Shown: positions 53,061-62,388, counted from the first letter of the stretch. The stretch is DNA of 64,000 bases from Lewinellaceae bacterium (GCA_016710765.1 JADJUJ010000004.1:380001-444000); one strand, 5' to 3'. Made by a program: numbers and translations. Notes: a model not told the origin generated them from the sequence alone.

Positions 53061-53402
53061 TGACACTCCCGATCTAAAATCGGGATGCGACACCAACTGA
53101 GCAGACAGTGCCAGACGTAAAACAAAAAAGGCCAGCAATTCATTGCTGACCTCTTTGTGATCCCGATGGGGCTCGAACCCATGACACTCCCGATTGAAAT
53201 ATCGGGATGCGACACCAACTGAGCAGACAGTGCCAGACGTAAAACAAAAAAGGCCAGCAATTCATTGCTGACCTCTTTGTGATCCCGATGGGGCTCGAAC
53301 CCATGACACTCCCGATTGAAATATCGGGATGCGACACCAACTGAGCAGACAGTGCCAGACGTAAAACAAAAAAGGCCAGCAATTCATTGCTGACCTCTTT
53401 GT
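53061..53402 (-). repeat. Tandem array derived from tRNA-Lys plus terminator (122-bp units)
   Basis: Two full 122-bp units (53159-53280 and 53281-53402) are identical by eye, and a partial third lies at 53061-53158. Each full unit carries on the minus strand a tRNA-like segment with the D-arm (GCTCAGTTGGT), T-arm and 3' acceptor strand of tRNA-Lys, but with another anticodon stem (ATCCCGAT ... ATCGGGA) and a 5' part that cannot pair with the 3' acceptor. Each unit also has a terminator stem with a T run. The first 29 bases of each full unit equal the 3' end of the true tRNA. Confidence 0.85.
53368..53395 (-). terminator. Terminator of tRNA-Lys (copies also at 53124-53151 and 53246-53273)
   Basis: On the minus strand GGTCAGCAAT / ATTGCTGGCC is followed by six T. 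The same hairpin recurs at 122-base intervals within the array. Confidence 0.85.
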
Positions 53403-53474
53403 GATCCCGATGGGGCTCGAACCCATGACACCTTGATTAAAAGTCAAGTGCTCTACCAACTGAGCTACGGGATC
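53402..53474 (-). tRNA. tRNA-Lys (anticodon UUU)
   Basis: A complete cloverleaf on the minus strand. The acceptor stem GATCCCG / CGGGATC is perfect. D-arm GCTCAGTTGGTAGAGC, anticodon arm CTTGA-CTTTTAA-TCAAG with anticodon TTT, and T-arm ATGGG-TTCGAGC-CCCAT follow. Discriminator A at 53402; CCA is not encoded. It is followed by a terminator and the tandem tRNA-derived array. Confidence 0.96.
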
Positions 53475-53520
53475 ATTCTGTTTTTCACAAAAACACTTGC
53501 TGCTCCTGTAAAAAGCGGGG

Positions 53521-53553
53521 CAAAGATACCACCCTTTGAAGCAAATATCCAAA
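53521..53553 (-). promoter_or_regulatory. Promoter of tRNA-Lys
   Basis: -7 box TATCTTTG (53521-53528) and TTTG (53550-53553) about 21 bases apart on the minus strand. The tRNA 5' end is 47 bases downstream. Confidence 0.7.
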
Positions 53554-53650
53554 CAGGCTTTGATCTTTTTCCGAAATAAATTTTGTTTGCGCTTTCTTAA
53601 ACAGCCTTCAGGCAATTTTAGTTTTGTTATACAACCCGTTTTAGGAAATT

Positions 53651-53685
53651 TTTTGACAGCAACGGGTGTTTTACCCCTACCTTTG
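53651..53685 (+). promoter_or_regulatory. Promoter of the rbfA operon
   Basis: -33 element TTTTG (53651-53655) and -7 box TACCTTTG (53678-53685) with 22 bases between. It is one of the best matches in the window; the ATG is at 53706. Confidence 0.8.
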
Positions 53686-53705
53686 CACCTACAAAATACA
53701 AGAAA

Positions 53706-54077
53706 ATGGAAAGTATCCGCCAAAAACAGGTCGGCGAAGTAATACGTCGCTATTTCAGCATGATTCTTCAGGAAGAAGGCAGCAACATCTACGGAAGGAA
53801 TAAGCTGGTAACCGTGACCGGAGTTACAATGACCCCCGATCTGCTGGTTGCAAAAATATTCATCAGCATTTACGGTTCGGAAAACAAACAGGAAGTGATA
53901 CTGGAGCTGGAAGAAAACCACTCCCTCCTTCGCAAGGCGCTGGCCAGTAAAGTGGGCAAACAAATGCGCCGTGTACCCGACATCGAGTTTATCCTCGACG
54001 AAACTGTAGATGAAATGTATCGCGTCAACGATCTGCTCAACCGCGTAAACGAGGAAGATAAAAACCTGGGAAAATAA
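53706..54077 (+). CDS. rbfA: 30S ribosome-binding factor A
   Basis: A 123-residue KH-fold protein. Family motifs: SIRQKQVGEVIRRYFSMIL, GVTMTPDLLVAKIFISIYG and RRVPDIEFILDETVDE. RbfA helps late 16S rRNA processing and cold adaptation. It heads the plus-strand unit rbfA-nadD-porZ. Promoter and spacing fit. There is a 90-base gap to nadD with no clear terminator. Confidence 0.94.
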   Translation: MESIRQKQVGEVIRRYFSMILQEEGSNIYGRNKLVTVTGVTMTPDLLVAKIFISIYGSENKQEVILELEENHSLLRKALASKVGKQMRRVPDIEFILDETVDEMYRVNDLLNRVNEEDKNLGK

Positions 54078-54167
54078 GTGGTAGGTGATGGGTAATAAAG
54101 GCTGCTTGGACCATTCCGGCCTTTAGCGCCAAACCCCGCAACCTCATGACCGCCAAAAAGCGCATCT

Positions 54168-54743
54168 ATGAAAATTGGCCTTTTCTTCGGGTCCTTCAAC
54201 CCCATCCATGTCGGACACCTGATCATCGCCAACTACATGGCCACCCAAACCAATCTCGATCGCGTTTGGATGGTGGTTTCCCCGCACAACCCATTGAAAC
54301 CCAAAAAATCACTGGCGAAGGACTACGACCGGCTCCATCTGGTTCGCCTGGGCATCGACGACAACCCGCTGCTGGAGGCTTCCAACATCGAGTTTAACCT
54401 GCCCAAGCCTTCCTATACCGTGGATACCCTGGCGCACCTCCGGGAAAAATACCCGCAACAGGAGTTTGCCCTGATTATGGGCGGCGACAACCTGGCTACC
54501 TTGCACCTTTGGAAAAATTACGAGCAGTTACTGGAGCAAAACGATATTTATGTGTACCTGCGCCCTGGCAACGATATTTCAAGGTTTGCTAACCATCCAC
54601 GCATCCACCTGTGCACAGCGCCCCTGCTCGACATATCGGCTACCTACATTCGCGAATGCCTTCGGGATGGGAAATCTGTGCGATACCTGGTCCCGGAAGC
54701 CGTTTTTCATTACCTGGAAAGCAGCAATCTGTACAGATCTTAG
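54168..54743 (+). CDS. nadD: Nicotinate-nucleotide adenylyltransferase
   Basis: A 191-residue enzyme joining nicotinate mononucleotide and ATP in NAD synthesis. The nucleotide-binding GSFNPIHVGH is at 8-17, with the later motif LDISATYIREC (ISxTxIR). Internal SPHNPLKPKKSLA and ALIMGGDNLATLHLWKNYEQLL are typical NadD segments. ATG 54168 begins MKIGLFFGS; no other start is reasonable. Sits between rbfA and porZ. Confidence 0.96.
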   Translation: MKIGLFFGSFNPIHVGHLIIANYMATQTNLDRVWMVVSPHNPLKPKKSLAKDYDRLHLVRLGIDDNPLLEASNIEFNLPKPSYTVDTLAHLREKYPQQEFALIMGGDNLATLHLWKNYEQLLEQNDIYVYLRPGNDISRFANHPRIHLCTAPLLDISATYIRECLRDGKSVRYLVPEAVFHYLESSNLYRS

Positions 54744-54803
54744 CAGATCCGGGCAACCCGCAACGCTTCCCAAACGCCATAAACCTGACAACCGCAACGA
54801 AGT

Positions 54804-57133
54804 ATGAAAAAGATATGGACCCTGCTGCTGGGTAGCCTTTTGTTCCAGATAACAGCTTCCGCCCAAACGGCGGCCAGTTTTCCCGATATCGGCATCGGAC
54901 AATGGCAACAGCACCTCCCCTGGCAACGCGCTTTTTACGTCACGCAAAGCGATGCCAAGGTTTATTTTGCAACGGAATGGGCCGTGGTGGAAATAGACAA
55001 AGCCGACCGCTCCCCAAATTTCCTGACGAAAGTGGAAGGCCTCAGCGATGCCGGCATGGGCCTCATTCGGTTCAACAACAACATCAATCGGCTGCTGCTG
55101 ACCTATTCCAACAGCAACATCGACATCTGGAACCCTGCCACCAGCAGTTCCTTAAACATGCCCATTATCGTCAAAAACCTCAACCTGACAGGCGATAAAC
55201 GCATTTACAACGCCTTTTTGAAGATAAATACGCTTATCTGGCCTGCGGCTTCGGGGTGGTAAAAATCAACATGCTCACCGCAGAGGTGGTTTATACTACT
55301 TTTACCGGCATTGCCGTAACCAGTGCAGTTGTTTACGACGGGTTCCTGTATGCTGGAACAGACGACGGCCTGTATCGAATTCCAGCCAACGACATCAACC
55401 CCGAAGATTTTAGTCGCTGGCAGCTGCTGGGCCCTACGCACGGGTTCCCCGGGGGTGAAGGCATCAGCGCACTAGCTGTTACCGATGGTGCCTTGTTTCT
55501 GGGCATCGCCAACAACTTGTGCCGCTACAACGGCGCCACCCTCGATACCCTCGATACCAGCGATGCACAGAACGTGATCTACCTCACCACAGAAGGGCAA
55601 GGCCTTGTTATCGGCTGGAAAAAAGGCTTTGACGGAAAGGTCAAATACCGGGAGCCCAACGGCGCGATGTACGACATTCACTGGTCGTGCGAAGCCAGCA
55701 AACCCTTGTATGCCGTGGAAGACGGTACTAAAAAATTCTGGCTGGCCGACGATTCCGATGAATTCCGATTCTTCGACGCCAACATCGGGCAGTGTGATCG
55801 TTTCCATTTTAACTCTCCCTACAACCATGTCTCCACAGAAATTGCCATCGAAGATGGTGCTGTTTACGTAGGCACACCCGGATACGACATCAACCTGAAT
55901 GCCCTCTTTGCCCGCAATGGTGTGTACATTCTAAAAGATGGCAACTGGTCCCGCTTTTCTGAGACCAGCAACCCGGAACTGGCCGACGGCGATTGTCAGC
56001 GCGACCTTTGGCGGGTAGCGCCGCAACCTGGCGGCGACAAATTCTACGCCGGTAGTTTTGTAGGTGGGCTCGTGGAGGCTACCGCTCCAGGAGCGCCAAC
56101 CCACTGCTTCACCCAGTACAATTCGCTGCTGCAAAATGCCGGTGCTTCCGGCGCCAACCGTACTGCCATCGGCGGAATGGCATTCGACAGCCAGGGAAAC
56201 CTCTGGATCTCCAATTACGACGCAGCCGCACCCATTGCCGTGCTCAAAGCAGACGGTACCATCCGCAATTTCTCAGCCGCACCGGCCAACAACCTCTTGC
56301 AGGTGGCCGTCGACCAGAGCGGCTATAAATGGTTTGTGGTTGGTTTCAACGGTGGCGTGCTGGTATACGACAGCGGAAACGACCTCGACAGTCCATCAGA
56401 TGACCGTTACCGATTACTCACCACCGCCAACAGCGTGCTGCCTACCAATACTGTGAACTGCCTTGCAGTAGACCTCGAAGGGGATGTTTGGATCGGAACC
56501 CAGCAGGGCACCATCAGTTTTGAATGCGGCAGCAATGTTTTTGATGCCAGTTGCAGGGGGTCCAGAAGAGTGGCCACCGTAGATGATTTCGGCGCTTATT
56601 TGCTGGCCAACCAGGAGGTCACTACGATTGCTGTGGATGGCGCCAACCGCAAGTGGTTTGGCACGACAAACGGTATTTTTGTGCAATCGCCCAGCGGAGA
56701 AGTACCTGTGGCGCAATACAATGCTACGAATAGCCCGCTGTTCGACAACCTGATTACTGATATTGCTGCCAACCCCAAAACGGGCGAGGTGTGGATTGGC
56801 ACCGACAAAGGCCTGATTTCCTTTCGGGGTGAAGCCACTGAAGGCGGCCGCATCAATTCCCTGAAGCCTTATGCTTATCCGAACCCCGTTCGGGCAGATT
56901 ATACCGGCCCCATCGCCATTTACGGCCTGGCCAGAGATGCTAATGTGAAAATCACCGACGTGGCAGGCAACCTCGTATACGAAGGCAAGTCGCTGGGTGG
57001 CCAGGCGGTATGGGATGGCCGCGATTACCTGGGCCGTCGGGCAGCCTCCGGTGTTTACCTCATTTTTGCCACCAGTTCGGAGGCCTTCGAAAATCCGGAT
57101 GCTGTGATTGCGAAGGTGGTGATTTTGAATTGA
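54804..57133 (+). CDS. porZ: PorZ-like type IX secretion protein (frameshifted)
   Basis: Signal peptide to about residue 20 (ASAQ). The protein starts GIGQWQQHLPWQRAFYVTQSD, a typical PorZ beginning. Two beta-propellers follow, with repeats such as DLEGDVWIGTQQGTISF and NPKTGEVWIGTDKGLISF. The C-terminal domain is LKPYAYPNPVRADYTGPI...VKITDVAGNLVYEGK, a T9SS-type sorting domain. PorZ sits on the cell surface and helps attach anionic LPS to cargo. The T run at 55215-55219 is one base short; adding one T gives NAFFEDKYAYLACGFGVV. Corrected length is about 776 residues. Last gene in the rbfA-nadD unit. Confidence 0.87.
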
Positions 57134-57160
57134 ATTGGTGCTTAGCAACGTGCTTAGATG

Positions 57161-57697
57161 TCACTGGCCTTCATTGCCAAAATTTTGAACGCCAAGCTGC
57201 AATTTTTTACCATAAAATAGTCCGCAACTGGTATGCCCGGTGTTACCCATGGGGCCAGGGAGCAAATCAAATCCCATTTTTTTGTACAAAATTTGGGCCT
57301 GTGCCATCGTTTCAATGGTTTCCAGGTACATGTAGGTAAATCCCAGCCGACGCGCTTCCGCTTCCAAAAAGGTAACCATCCTGCGGCCCTGGCCCTGGCC
57401 TCTGGCCTCCGGGAGAAAGTACATTTTTCGAAGCTCGCAAACGTCTGGATCCGCATCATTTAAATGGGCAACACCGCCACAGCCTACAGCCTCGCCCGAT
57501 TTTTCCAAAACAAAAAATGCAGAATGAGGGGTTCGATAAGCCTCATACATGTGGCTCAATTCAGGGTCTTCAATAGAATAGCCTGGCCCCACGGCTCCAA
57601 ATTCGGTCATCACCGTGCGGATAATAGTGGCCACCACAGGGTCGTCTTCGGGCGCAATAGGCCGAATACTAAAATTTGAAACGAGGATATTGGGCAT
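57161..57697 (-). CDS. GNAT-family N-acetyltransferase
   Basis: A 178-residue protein. ATG 57697 (MPNILVSNFSIRPI) is preferred over upstream starts, because this is where the GNAT fold begins. The acetyl-CoA-binding motif is RKMYFLPEARGQGQGRRMVTFLEAEARRLGF, containing the R/Q-x-x-G-x-G/A pattern, preceded by GCGGVAHLND. The C-terminal part has YKKMGFDLLPGPMGNTGHTSC. Acceptor unknown. It converges with porZ. Confidence 0.9.
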   Translation of the reverse strand: MPNILVSNFSIRPIAPEDDPVVATIIRTVMTEFGAVGPGYSIEDPELSHMYEAYRTPHSAFFVLEKSGEAVGCGGVAHLNDADPDVCELRKMYFLPEARGQGQGRRMVTFLEAEARRLGFTYMYLETIETMAQAQILYKKMGFDLLPGPMGNTGHTSCGLFYGKKLQLGVQNFGNEGQ

Positions 57698-57771
57698 CGC
57701 AAGCGCTTTATTTCCCGGCAATTTTATACTTTTAAGTCCGTTATTACAAATGAATCGATAATCTTCCCGCC

Positions 57772-59349
57772 ATGCCATTGAATGTTCCAATTGACGAACT
57801 GAAAGGCCGACTGCGCGATCAGCTGATCGACAATCCTGCCGATGCCCTGAAATCAATGCTCGAATTGCTGCCAAAGGGATCCGAGAAAGCAGATTCTGCC
57901 AGTACCCTGCTTGGCGAAATCAACGATACCAACAAACAACGCCTGCGTGGCACCCTCTCCAATGAAGAACTCCAGCGCGCTTACAACCGCATTCGCGCGG
58001 CTGTATTCGATCTGATAGATGGGCTCGTGGAATCTGATTTCGACCCCACGGCTTCCGACCCCAAAACGGCAAAAGCAAAACAGGGCGAAATTCTCTACCG
58101 CATTCCGGATACCATGCCTTTGCAGCAGGAAACCCGCTGCCTGGTGCGCATCGCTCTCGATCAGGATGCTATCGTGGAAGACATCATGCTGGATGAACAT
58201 GTCACCCTCAAACCCCTCCACCGAATTTCCGACCTGATGCAGGTGGAACTGATAGACCCCTCTTCCGACGGTGTATTTAAGCTGCGCAGCATCAACAGTC
58301 CGGAGCAACTCGTAGAAGATGAGGGATACACCGAGTGGCTTTTTTACGTTACCCCACTCCGCGAAGGCACCTACCCGCTGCTGATAAAAGTGGCTGTCAT
58401 AGAGCTGCTGCACGGACAAGAGCGGAAGAAAGAAATTGTGCTGGAGGAAGAAGTCAGAATTCTGTCCAAAGCACCCGCTGCCACCGCCGAGGTGCCACTC
58501 AAGACTGTGGGGGAAAAATTACTGTTTCAAACCCCCGATCCCAATATTACTTACGCCAAACCTCCAGAAATGCCCGAATGGGGCACCATACCGGAAAAAG
58601 AAAGCGCCGCCCCATTCCCTGCCTCGGAAATCTACATACCAGCAGCGGCTCCACCTGCTCCACAACCTGCAGCACGAACAAACGGGAGCCCCTGGAAACG
58701 CTTGGCCGCAGTATTCGCTGGCATATTGCTGCTGGGAACTACCGCCACATGGGCAATTGCGCCACAGGAAGTGGCCTGGGTCTGGACCCGTTATGTTCAG
58801 GATTCCCCCTCCGCCCTGGCCAGCTACGCCGTGGAATTTCCAGAAAGCCGCCATCGCGAAGTGGCCGTTTACCGGCGTGCAACACTGCTCAAAACCGTCG
58901 ACGCTTACCGCGATTATACCGCTGCTTTTCCAACAGGCCGCTTTCGGACCAACGCAACACAGGCCCTGGAAATTATTGAATTGAGCGATTTTGAGCGCCT
59001 AAAAACACGGCCCACTACCACCAACGTGAGTGAATTTGTGGAAAAATTTCCGGAAAGTCACCGGCTGAATAACGTAAAAAACATCGTAGAACAATCCCAA
59101 AACCTTCGGCCCGAACTGTCGCCCGAAGTTTTAAAAAAACTGGATATCCCGCCCAAACAACTGATCGAACCCATTCGAAAGGACAGCAGTGCATACCTGA
59201 ACACGAAACCGGGTCTGGAAATCAAGACTATTGATCGCAACCAAAACCTGGAGTACAACCAACAACGGGAAAAAACCACCCCCATCAACAACTCCAATCT
59301 GCGTATCCGGCGTGACTCCGGTACCTTCCAGCGGATACGGAAACAATAA
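57772..59349 (+). CDS. EAD-like membrane protein with a conserved beta domain and SPAP-like repeats
   Basis: A 525-residue protein. Residues 1-85 resemble effector-associated domains of the EAD11 type: helices around ALKSMLELL, ASTLLGEINDTNKQRLRGTLSNEEL, and YNRIRAAVFDLIDGL. Residues 105-245 form a beta-rich domain (MQVELIDPSS, SPEQLVEDEGYTEWLFYVTPLREGTYPLL, VIELLHGQERKKEIVLEEEV) that I recall next to conflict-type effectors. A Pro-rich linker, one membrane helix (about 305-325) and repeats such as DAYRDYTAAFPTGRFRTNA follow. No effector domain is visible. Function is inferred, not known. Confidence 0.7.
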   Translation: MPLNVPIDELKGRLRDQLIDNPADALKSMLELLPKGSEKADSASTLLGEINDTNKQRLRGTLSNEELQRAYNRIRAAVFDLIDGLVESDFDPTASDPKTAKAKQGEILYRIPDTMPLQQETRCLVRIALDQDAIVEDIMLDEHVTLKPLHRISDLMQVELIDPSSDGVFKLRSINSPEQLVEDEGYTEWLFYVTPLREGTYPLLIKVAVIELLHGQERKKEIVLEEEVRILSKAPAATAEVPLKTVGEKLLFQTPDPNITYAKPPEMPEWGTIPEKESAAPFPASEIYIPAAAPPAPQPAARTNGSPWKRLAAVFAGILLLGTTATWAIAPQEVAWVWTRYVQDSPSALASYAVEFPESRHREVAVYRRATLLKTVDAYRDYTAAFPTGRFRTNATQALEIIELSDFERLKTRPTTTNVSEFVEKFPESHRLNNVKNIVEQSQNLRPELSPEVLKKLDIPPKQLIEPIRKDSSAYLNTKPGLEIKTIDRNQNLEYNQQREKTTPINNSNLRIRRDSGTFQRIRKQ

Positions 59350-59385
59350 TGGCCAGTGTTCACAACCAAATCAAATCTCAATATG

Positions 59386-59411
59386 TTACTTTCATTAAAT
59401 TCTGAAAGTAA
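59386..59411. promoter_or_regulatory. Perfect inverted repeat at the DUF1990 start
   Basis: TTACTTTCA (59386-59394) and TGAAAGTAA (59403-59411) around an 8-base loop, the last base being the first of the ATG at 59411. It could hide the start or be an operator. Confidence 0.55.
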
Positions 59412-59995
59412 TGAAAATTGCATTTTTGAAAATTCCGGCTGTTGCTGACACACAGGATTTTATTCGGTTGCAGGCTACACTGGGTCTTACCTATGCACCA
59501 TTGCATGGCACGCAAGCAGTAGCACCGGTCCCCGGACACGATAATGATCATATTCGGGTATTGCTGAGTGAAAACCCTGCTGATTTCAACCTGGCTTGCC
59601 AGGCCATTCGAAACTGGCAAATGTTCCCACGGTCCTGGACCCAGTTATATCCCGCCCAGGCGCCCTTGCAAGAAGGCACGGAGCTTAGCCTGTATGCACG
59701 GTTTGCCAGGCTTTGGTGGCGCAATGCCTGCAGGATCGTGTACACCATCGATGAACCCGGGCGGTTTGGATTTGCCTATGGCACCCTGCCGGGTCATATG
59801 GAAATGGGAGAAGAACTGTTTTTAGTGGAAAAAGATGCTACGGGAAGGGTTTGGTATCAATTAAAGGCTTTTTCCAGACCCCGGCATTGGCTGGCCCGCA
59901 TGGCTTACCCTATAATGCGCTTGCTGCAAGCCCGATTTCGCCGCGAATCTGCCGCGCAGATGCAAAAATTTGTTCGCAACGCAAACGCTTCATGA
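59411..59995 (+). CDS. DUF1990 family protein
   Basis: A 194-residue soluble protein. Segments WQMFPRSWTQLYPAQAPLQEGTELSLYARF, RIVYTIDEPGRFGFAYGTLPGHMEMGEELFLVEKD and LKAFSRPRHWLARMAYPIMRLLQARFRRES are the known DUF1990 pattern, which is related to the SRPBCC ligand-binding fold. The stop overlaps the start of the next gene (ATGA), so it is translationally coupled with the YndJ-like gene, as in the Bacillus yndH/yndJ-type pair. Confidence 0.88.
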   Translation: MKIAFLKIPAVADTQDFIRLQATLGLTYAPLHGTQAVAPVPGHDNDHIRVLLSENPADFNLACQAIRNWQMFPRSWTQLYPAQAPLQEGTELSLYARFARLWWRNACRIVYTIDEPGRFGFAYGTLPGHMEMGEELFLVEKDATGRVWYQLKAFSRPRHWLARMAYPIMRLLQARFRRESAAQMQKFVRNANAS

Positions 59996-60927
59996 AAACA
60001 GCGCTAGTACTAAACCGCTCTGCAGGCCTAGGACTTCTGAGTATCCTGGGTGGGGTCGTCTTATTTTTACCCCATCCGCGGCACGACGATTGGGCAACTA
60101 TCTTACTATGTTTGGCTGTTTTGGTATGGATCCCACTTTACGTATTGCTGCAGGCAGACCGCAATCAGTGGAACACCAATGGATTCAAATGGATCCCCCT
60201 GGCAGGCTGGCTGTTAGCCCTTGGTTTACAAATGCCCCCTGGCGGGCTGGCCGGAATGATGAGTCTGCCCTGGCTGGCCATCAGCATCCATTTGGCGTGG
60301 GCAGGACTGCTGGCTTCCGTCAAAACGCCCTTTTATCTTCCGCGTTTTGCAACAGGGTGTGCACCCGTATTTTTGCTGATTGGCGCGTTGTGGGCCAGTG
60401 CCGATCGTTTCGGGATCAGTCCCATGGGTTTCGACGCCTCCATCGTACGCCTCACGGCTTTGCATTTCCACTATGCCGGCTTTGTATGCACACTATTGGG
60501 AGCCTGGCTGGCTGATCTGCAAAAAGTGCCCCTTTTCCGTTGGGCCACGTTGCTATTCCTGCTGGGCGTACCGTTGACGGCAGCAGGCATCACCTGGAAC
60601 CATTTGACCCAGCAATATTGGCTGGAAACCAGTGCAGCATTAATCGTGACAGGTACCGGGTCCGTTTTCGCAATTGGTTACCTGTTGCTGGCCTTTCAAA
60701 CAAAACGACAACCGGCTGTCAGGCGCAGTGCTTTCTTGTTGGGATGCTGTTTGGTGGCCAGCATGTGCCTTGCCATCTGCTACGCTTTGCGGCCTTATTA
60801 CCCGCTGCCGTGGCTGGATATCCCCGCCATGCGCGCCTGGCACGGAAGCCTGAATGCAATGGGTGTTACCGGTGCCGGATGGTTGTTTGGAAAGGCCCTA
60901 AATGTTAAAGTTTTAGAGAAGGCTTAA
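59992..60927 (+). CDS. YndJ-family integral membrane protein
   Basis: A 311-residue protein with 8-9 predicted membrane helices. The HFHYAGF motif at about residue 155 (LTALHFHYAGFVCTLLGAW) and the final AWHGSLNAMGVTGAG are the conserved YndJ segments. Function unknown. The paired His in HFHY may bind a metal or heme. Overlaps the DUF1990 gene by 4 bases. No terminator was found after it; an 83-base gap precedes the next small gene. Confidence 0.88.
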   Translation: MKTALVLNRSAGLGLLSILGGVVLFLPHPRHDDWATILLCLAVLVWIPLYVLLQADRNQWNTNGFKWIPLAGWLLALGLQMPPGGLAGMMSLPWLAISIHLAWAGLLASVKTPFYLPRFATGCAPVFLLIGALWASADRFGISPMGFDASIVRLTALHFHYAGFVCTLLGAWLADLQKVPLFRWATLLFLLGVPLTAAGITWNHLTQQYWLETSAALIVTGTGSVFAIGYLLLAFQTKRQPAVRRSAFLLGCCLVASMCLAICYALRPYYPLPWLDIPAMRAWHGSLNAMGVTGAGWLFGKALNVKVLEKA

Positions 60928-61010
60928 AATTCAAATATCTGCAAGCAATAATACCTGTTAAGAGAAAGTTTTTACTTCGATTCTTAAACGCACCCACTTG
61001 TGCAAAGCCT

Positions 61011-61247
61011 ATGAATGAAAATTACACTTACGACATGCTGGTACAGTTCCTGTACCATGAACTTCCAGCCGACGAAGCCCTCCTGGCCGCCCAACTAATC
61101 GAAGATTTTTCGGAAGTGCGCGCGCAATGGGATGAGCTCCGATCGGCCAAGTCCAGTTTGCCCAAGGCACAATTCCTGCCTTCCAACCAAATTATTACCA
61201 ATATCCTACAATACAGCACAAAAACGGCTCTGGAAGCTCAGCTCTAA
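61011..61247 (+). CDS. Small anti-sigma-factor-like protein
   Basis: A 78-residue protein. It resembles the short N-terminal anti-sigma or zinc-finger-less modules common in Bacteroidota: NYTYDMLVQFLYHELPADEALLAAQLIEDFSEVRAQWDEL, then KAQFLPSNQIITNILQYS. Both segments are predicted helices. No Cys-His zinc motif and no membrane helix, so it is not a ZAS anti-sigma. No sigma factor gene is next to it. A good terminator follows. Confidence 0.65.
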   Translation: MNENYTYDMLVQFLYHELPADEALLAAQLIEDFSEVRAQWDELRSAKSSLPKAQFLPSNQIITNILQYSTKTALEAQL

Positions 61248-61281
61248 CCAAATAGGGTCTTCCTTTGACTACAAAACGCTT

Positions 61282-61316
61282 AGCCCTGTCCCGTACCCAC
61301 GGGATGGGGCTTTTAT
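61282..61316 (+). terminator. Terminator after the small anti-sigma-like gene
   Basis: Stem AGCCCTGTCCCGT / ACGGGATGGGGCT (two weak pairs) with a short loop, followed by TTTT. Confidence 0.8.
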
Positions 61317-61392
61317 TACCCCAAAGTGATTTGCAAGCGGTTGAAGCAGGGGAAGTATTTATCTGAGTCGTGGCTAAAGGCTAAACCCCAAT

Positions 61393-62388
61393 TCAGGCAT
61401 TGAGCTTTTTCCAAAGCATATCTTTCAGTTGCTGGATATTCTTTCCACTGATAGAGGAAATAAAGATACTGTCGACATCCTCCGGGAGGGTTTCCCGCAG
61501 CATGTTCTCCAATTCTTTATCAATCAGATCCCCTTTGGTTATCGCCAGCATACGGGGCTTATCCAGCAATTCCGGATTAAACTGCTCCAACTCATTCAGC
61601 AGGATCTCGTATTCTTCCAGCAAAGTACGGTCGGTATCGCAGGGCACCATGAACAACAGCACACTGTTGCGTTCGATGTGCCGCAAAAAGCGGTGTCCAA
61701 TGCCACGACCCTCATGGGCCCCTTCGATGATACCCGGTATATCGGCCATAATAAAGTTCTGGCCTGGCCTCGACTCAACAATACCCAGATTTGGCGTCAG
61801 GGTAGTAAAGGCATAATCGGCTATCTTAGGCTTGGCCGCACTCACCACGCTGAGCAGGGTACTTTTCCCGGCATTTGGAAAACCCACCAAACCAACGTCG
61901 GCTAGTATTTTCAGTTCCAGTATAACCCAGCGCTCTGTCCCCTCCTCGCCAGGTTGTGCAAAACGGGGTGTCTGGAAAGTGGCTGTTTTGAAAAAGGTAT
62001 TGCCTTTGCCACCGCGACCGCCGGAAAATAATATCTTCTTCTCCGTAGGCTCGGTAATTTCGGTAATAAACTCCCCGGTTTCTGCATCGCGAACCACCGT
62101 ACCCAGTGGTACTTTCACAATAACATCCTTTCCGTCCTTACCTGTTTTCAACCCGCTACTACCGTTTTTCCCGTCGTCTGCCTTGATGTGCTTGGTAAAC
62201 TTCAAACCCAGAAGGGTCCATTCGTTCCGGTCGGCCTGTAATATGACGTGGCCGCCCCGACCGCCATCGCCGCCATCCGGACCGCCCTTTGCGGTAGTGG
62301 GGCCACGGTAAAAGTGTACACTGCCGCCGCCGCCCTTACCCGAACGAAAAAGTATTTTTACGTAATCAACAAAATTCTGCTCTGCCAT
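61393..62388 (-). CDS. obg: Obg family GTPase
   Basis: A 331-residue GTPase of the Obg/CgtA family, used in large-subunit ribosome maturation and stress control. N-terminal glycine-rich Obg fold FVDYVKILFRSGKGGGGSVHF and GGDGGRGGHVILQAD. GTPase motifs: G1 GFPNAGKST, G3 DIPGIIEGAHEGRGIG and G4 ITKGD (in place of NKxD). It lacks the extra C-terminal domain found in some homologues. Divergent from the LOG gene. Confidence 0.94.
   Translation of the reverse strand: MAEQNFVDYVKILFRSGKGGGGSVHFYRGPTTAKGGPDGGDGGRGGHVILQADRNEWTLLGLKFTKHIKADDGKNGSSGLKTGKDGKDVIVKVPLGTVVRDAETGEFITEITEPTEKKILFSGGRGGKGNTFFKTATFQTPRFAQPGEEGTERWVILELKILADVGLVGFPNAGKSTLLSVVSAAKPKIADYAFTTLTPNLGIVESRPGQNFIMADIPGIIEGAHEGRGIGHRFLRHIERNSVLLFMVPCDTDRTLLEEYEILLNELEQFNPELLDKPRMLAITKGDLIDKELENMLRETLPEDVDSIFISSISGKNIQQLKDMLWKKLNA

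Noticed and set aside
53159..53402. CRISPR or att-site array
   Set aside because: The 122-bp units are continuous copies with tRNA and terminator parts; no spacers, no integrase gene.
53000..53963. Long minus-strand ORFs through the tRNA array with a repeated LAFFVLRLALSAQLV peptide
   Set aside because: They are translations of the tRNA-derived tandem repeat and of the antisense of rbfA; repeats of this kind produce false ORFs.
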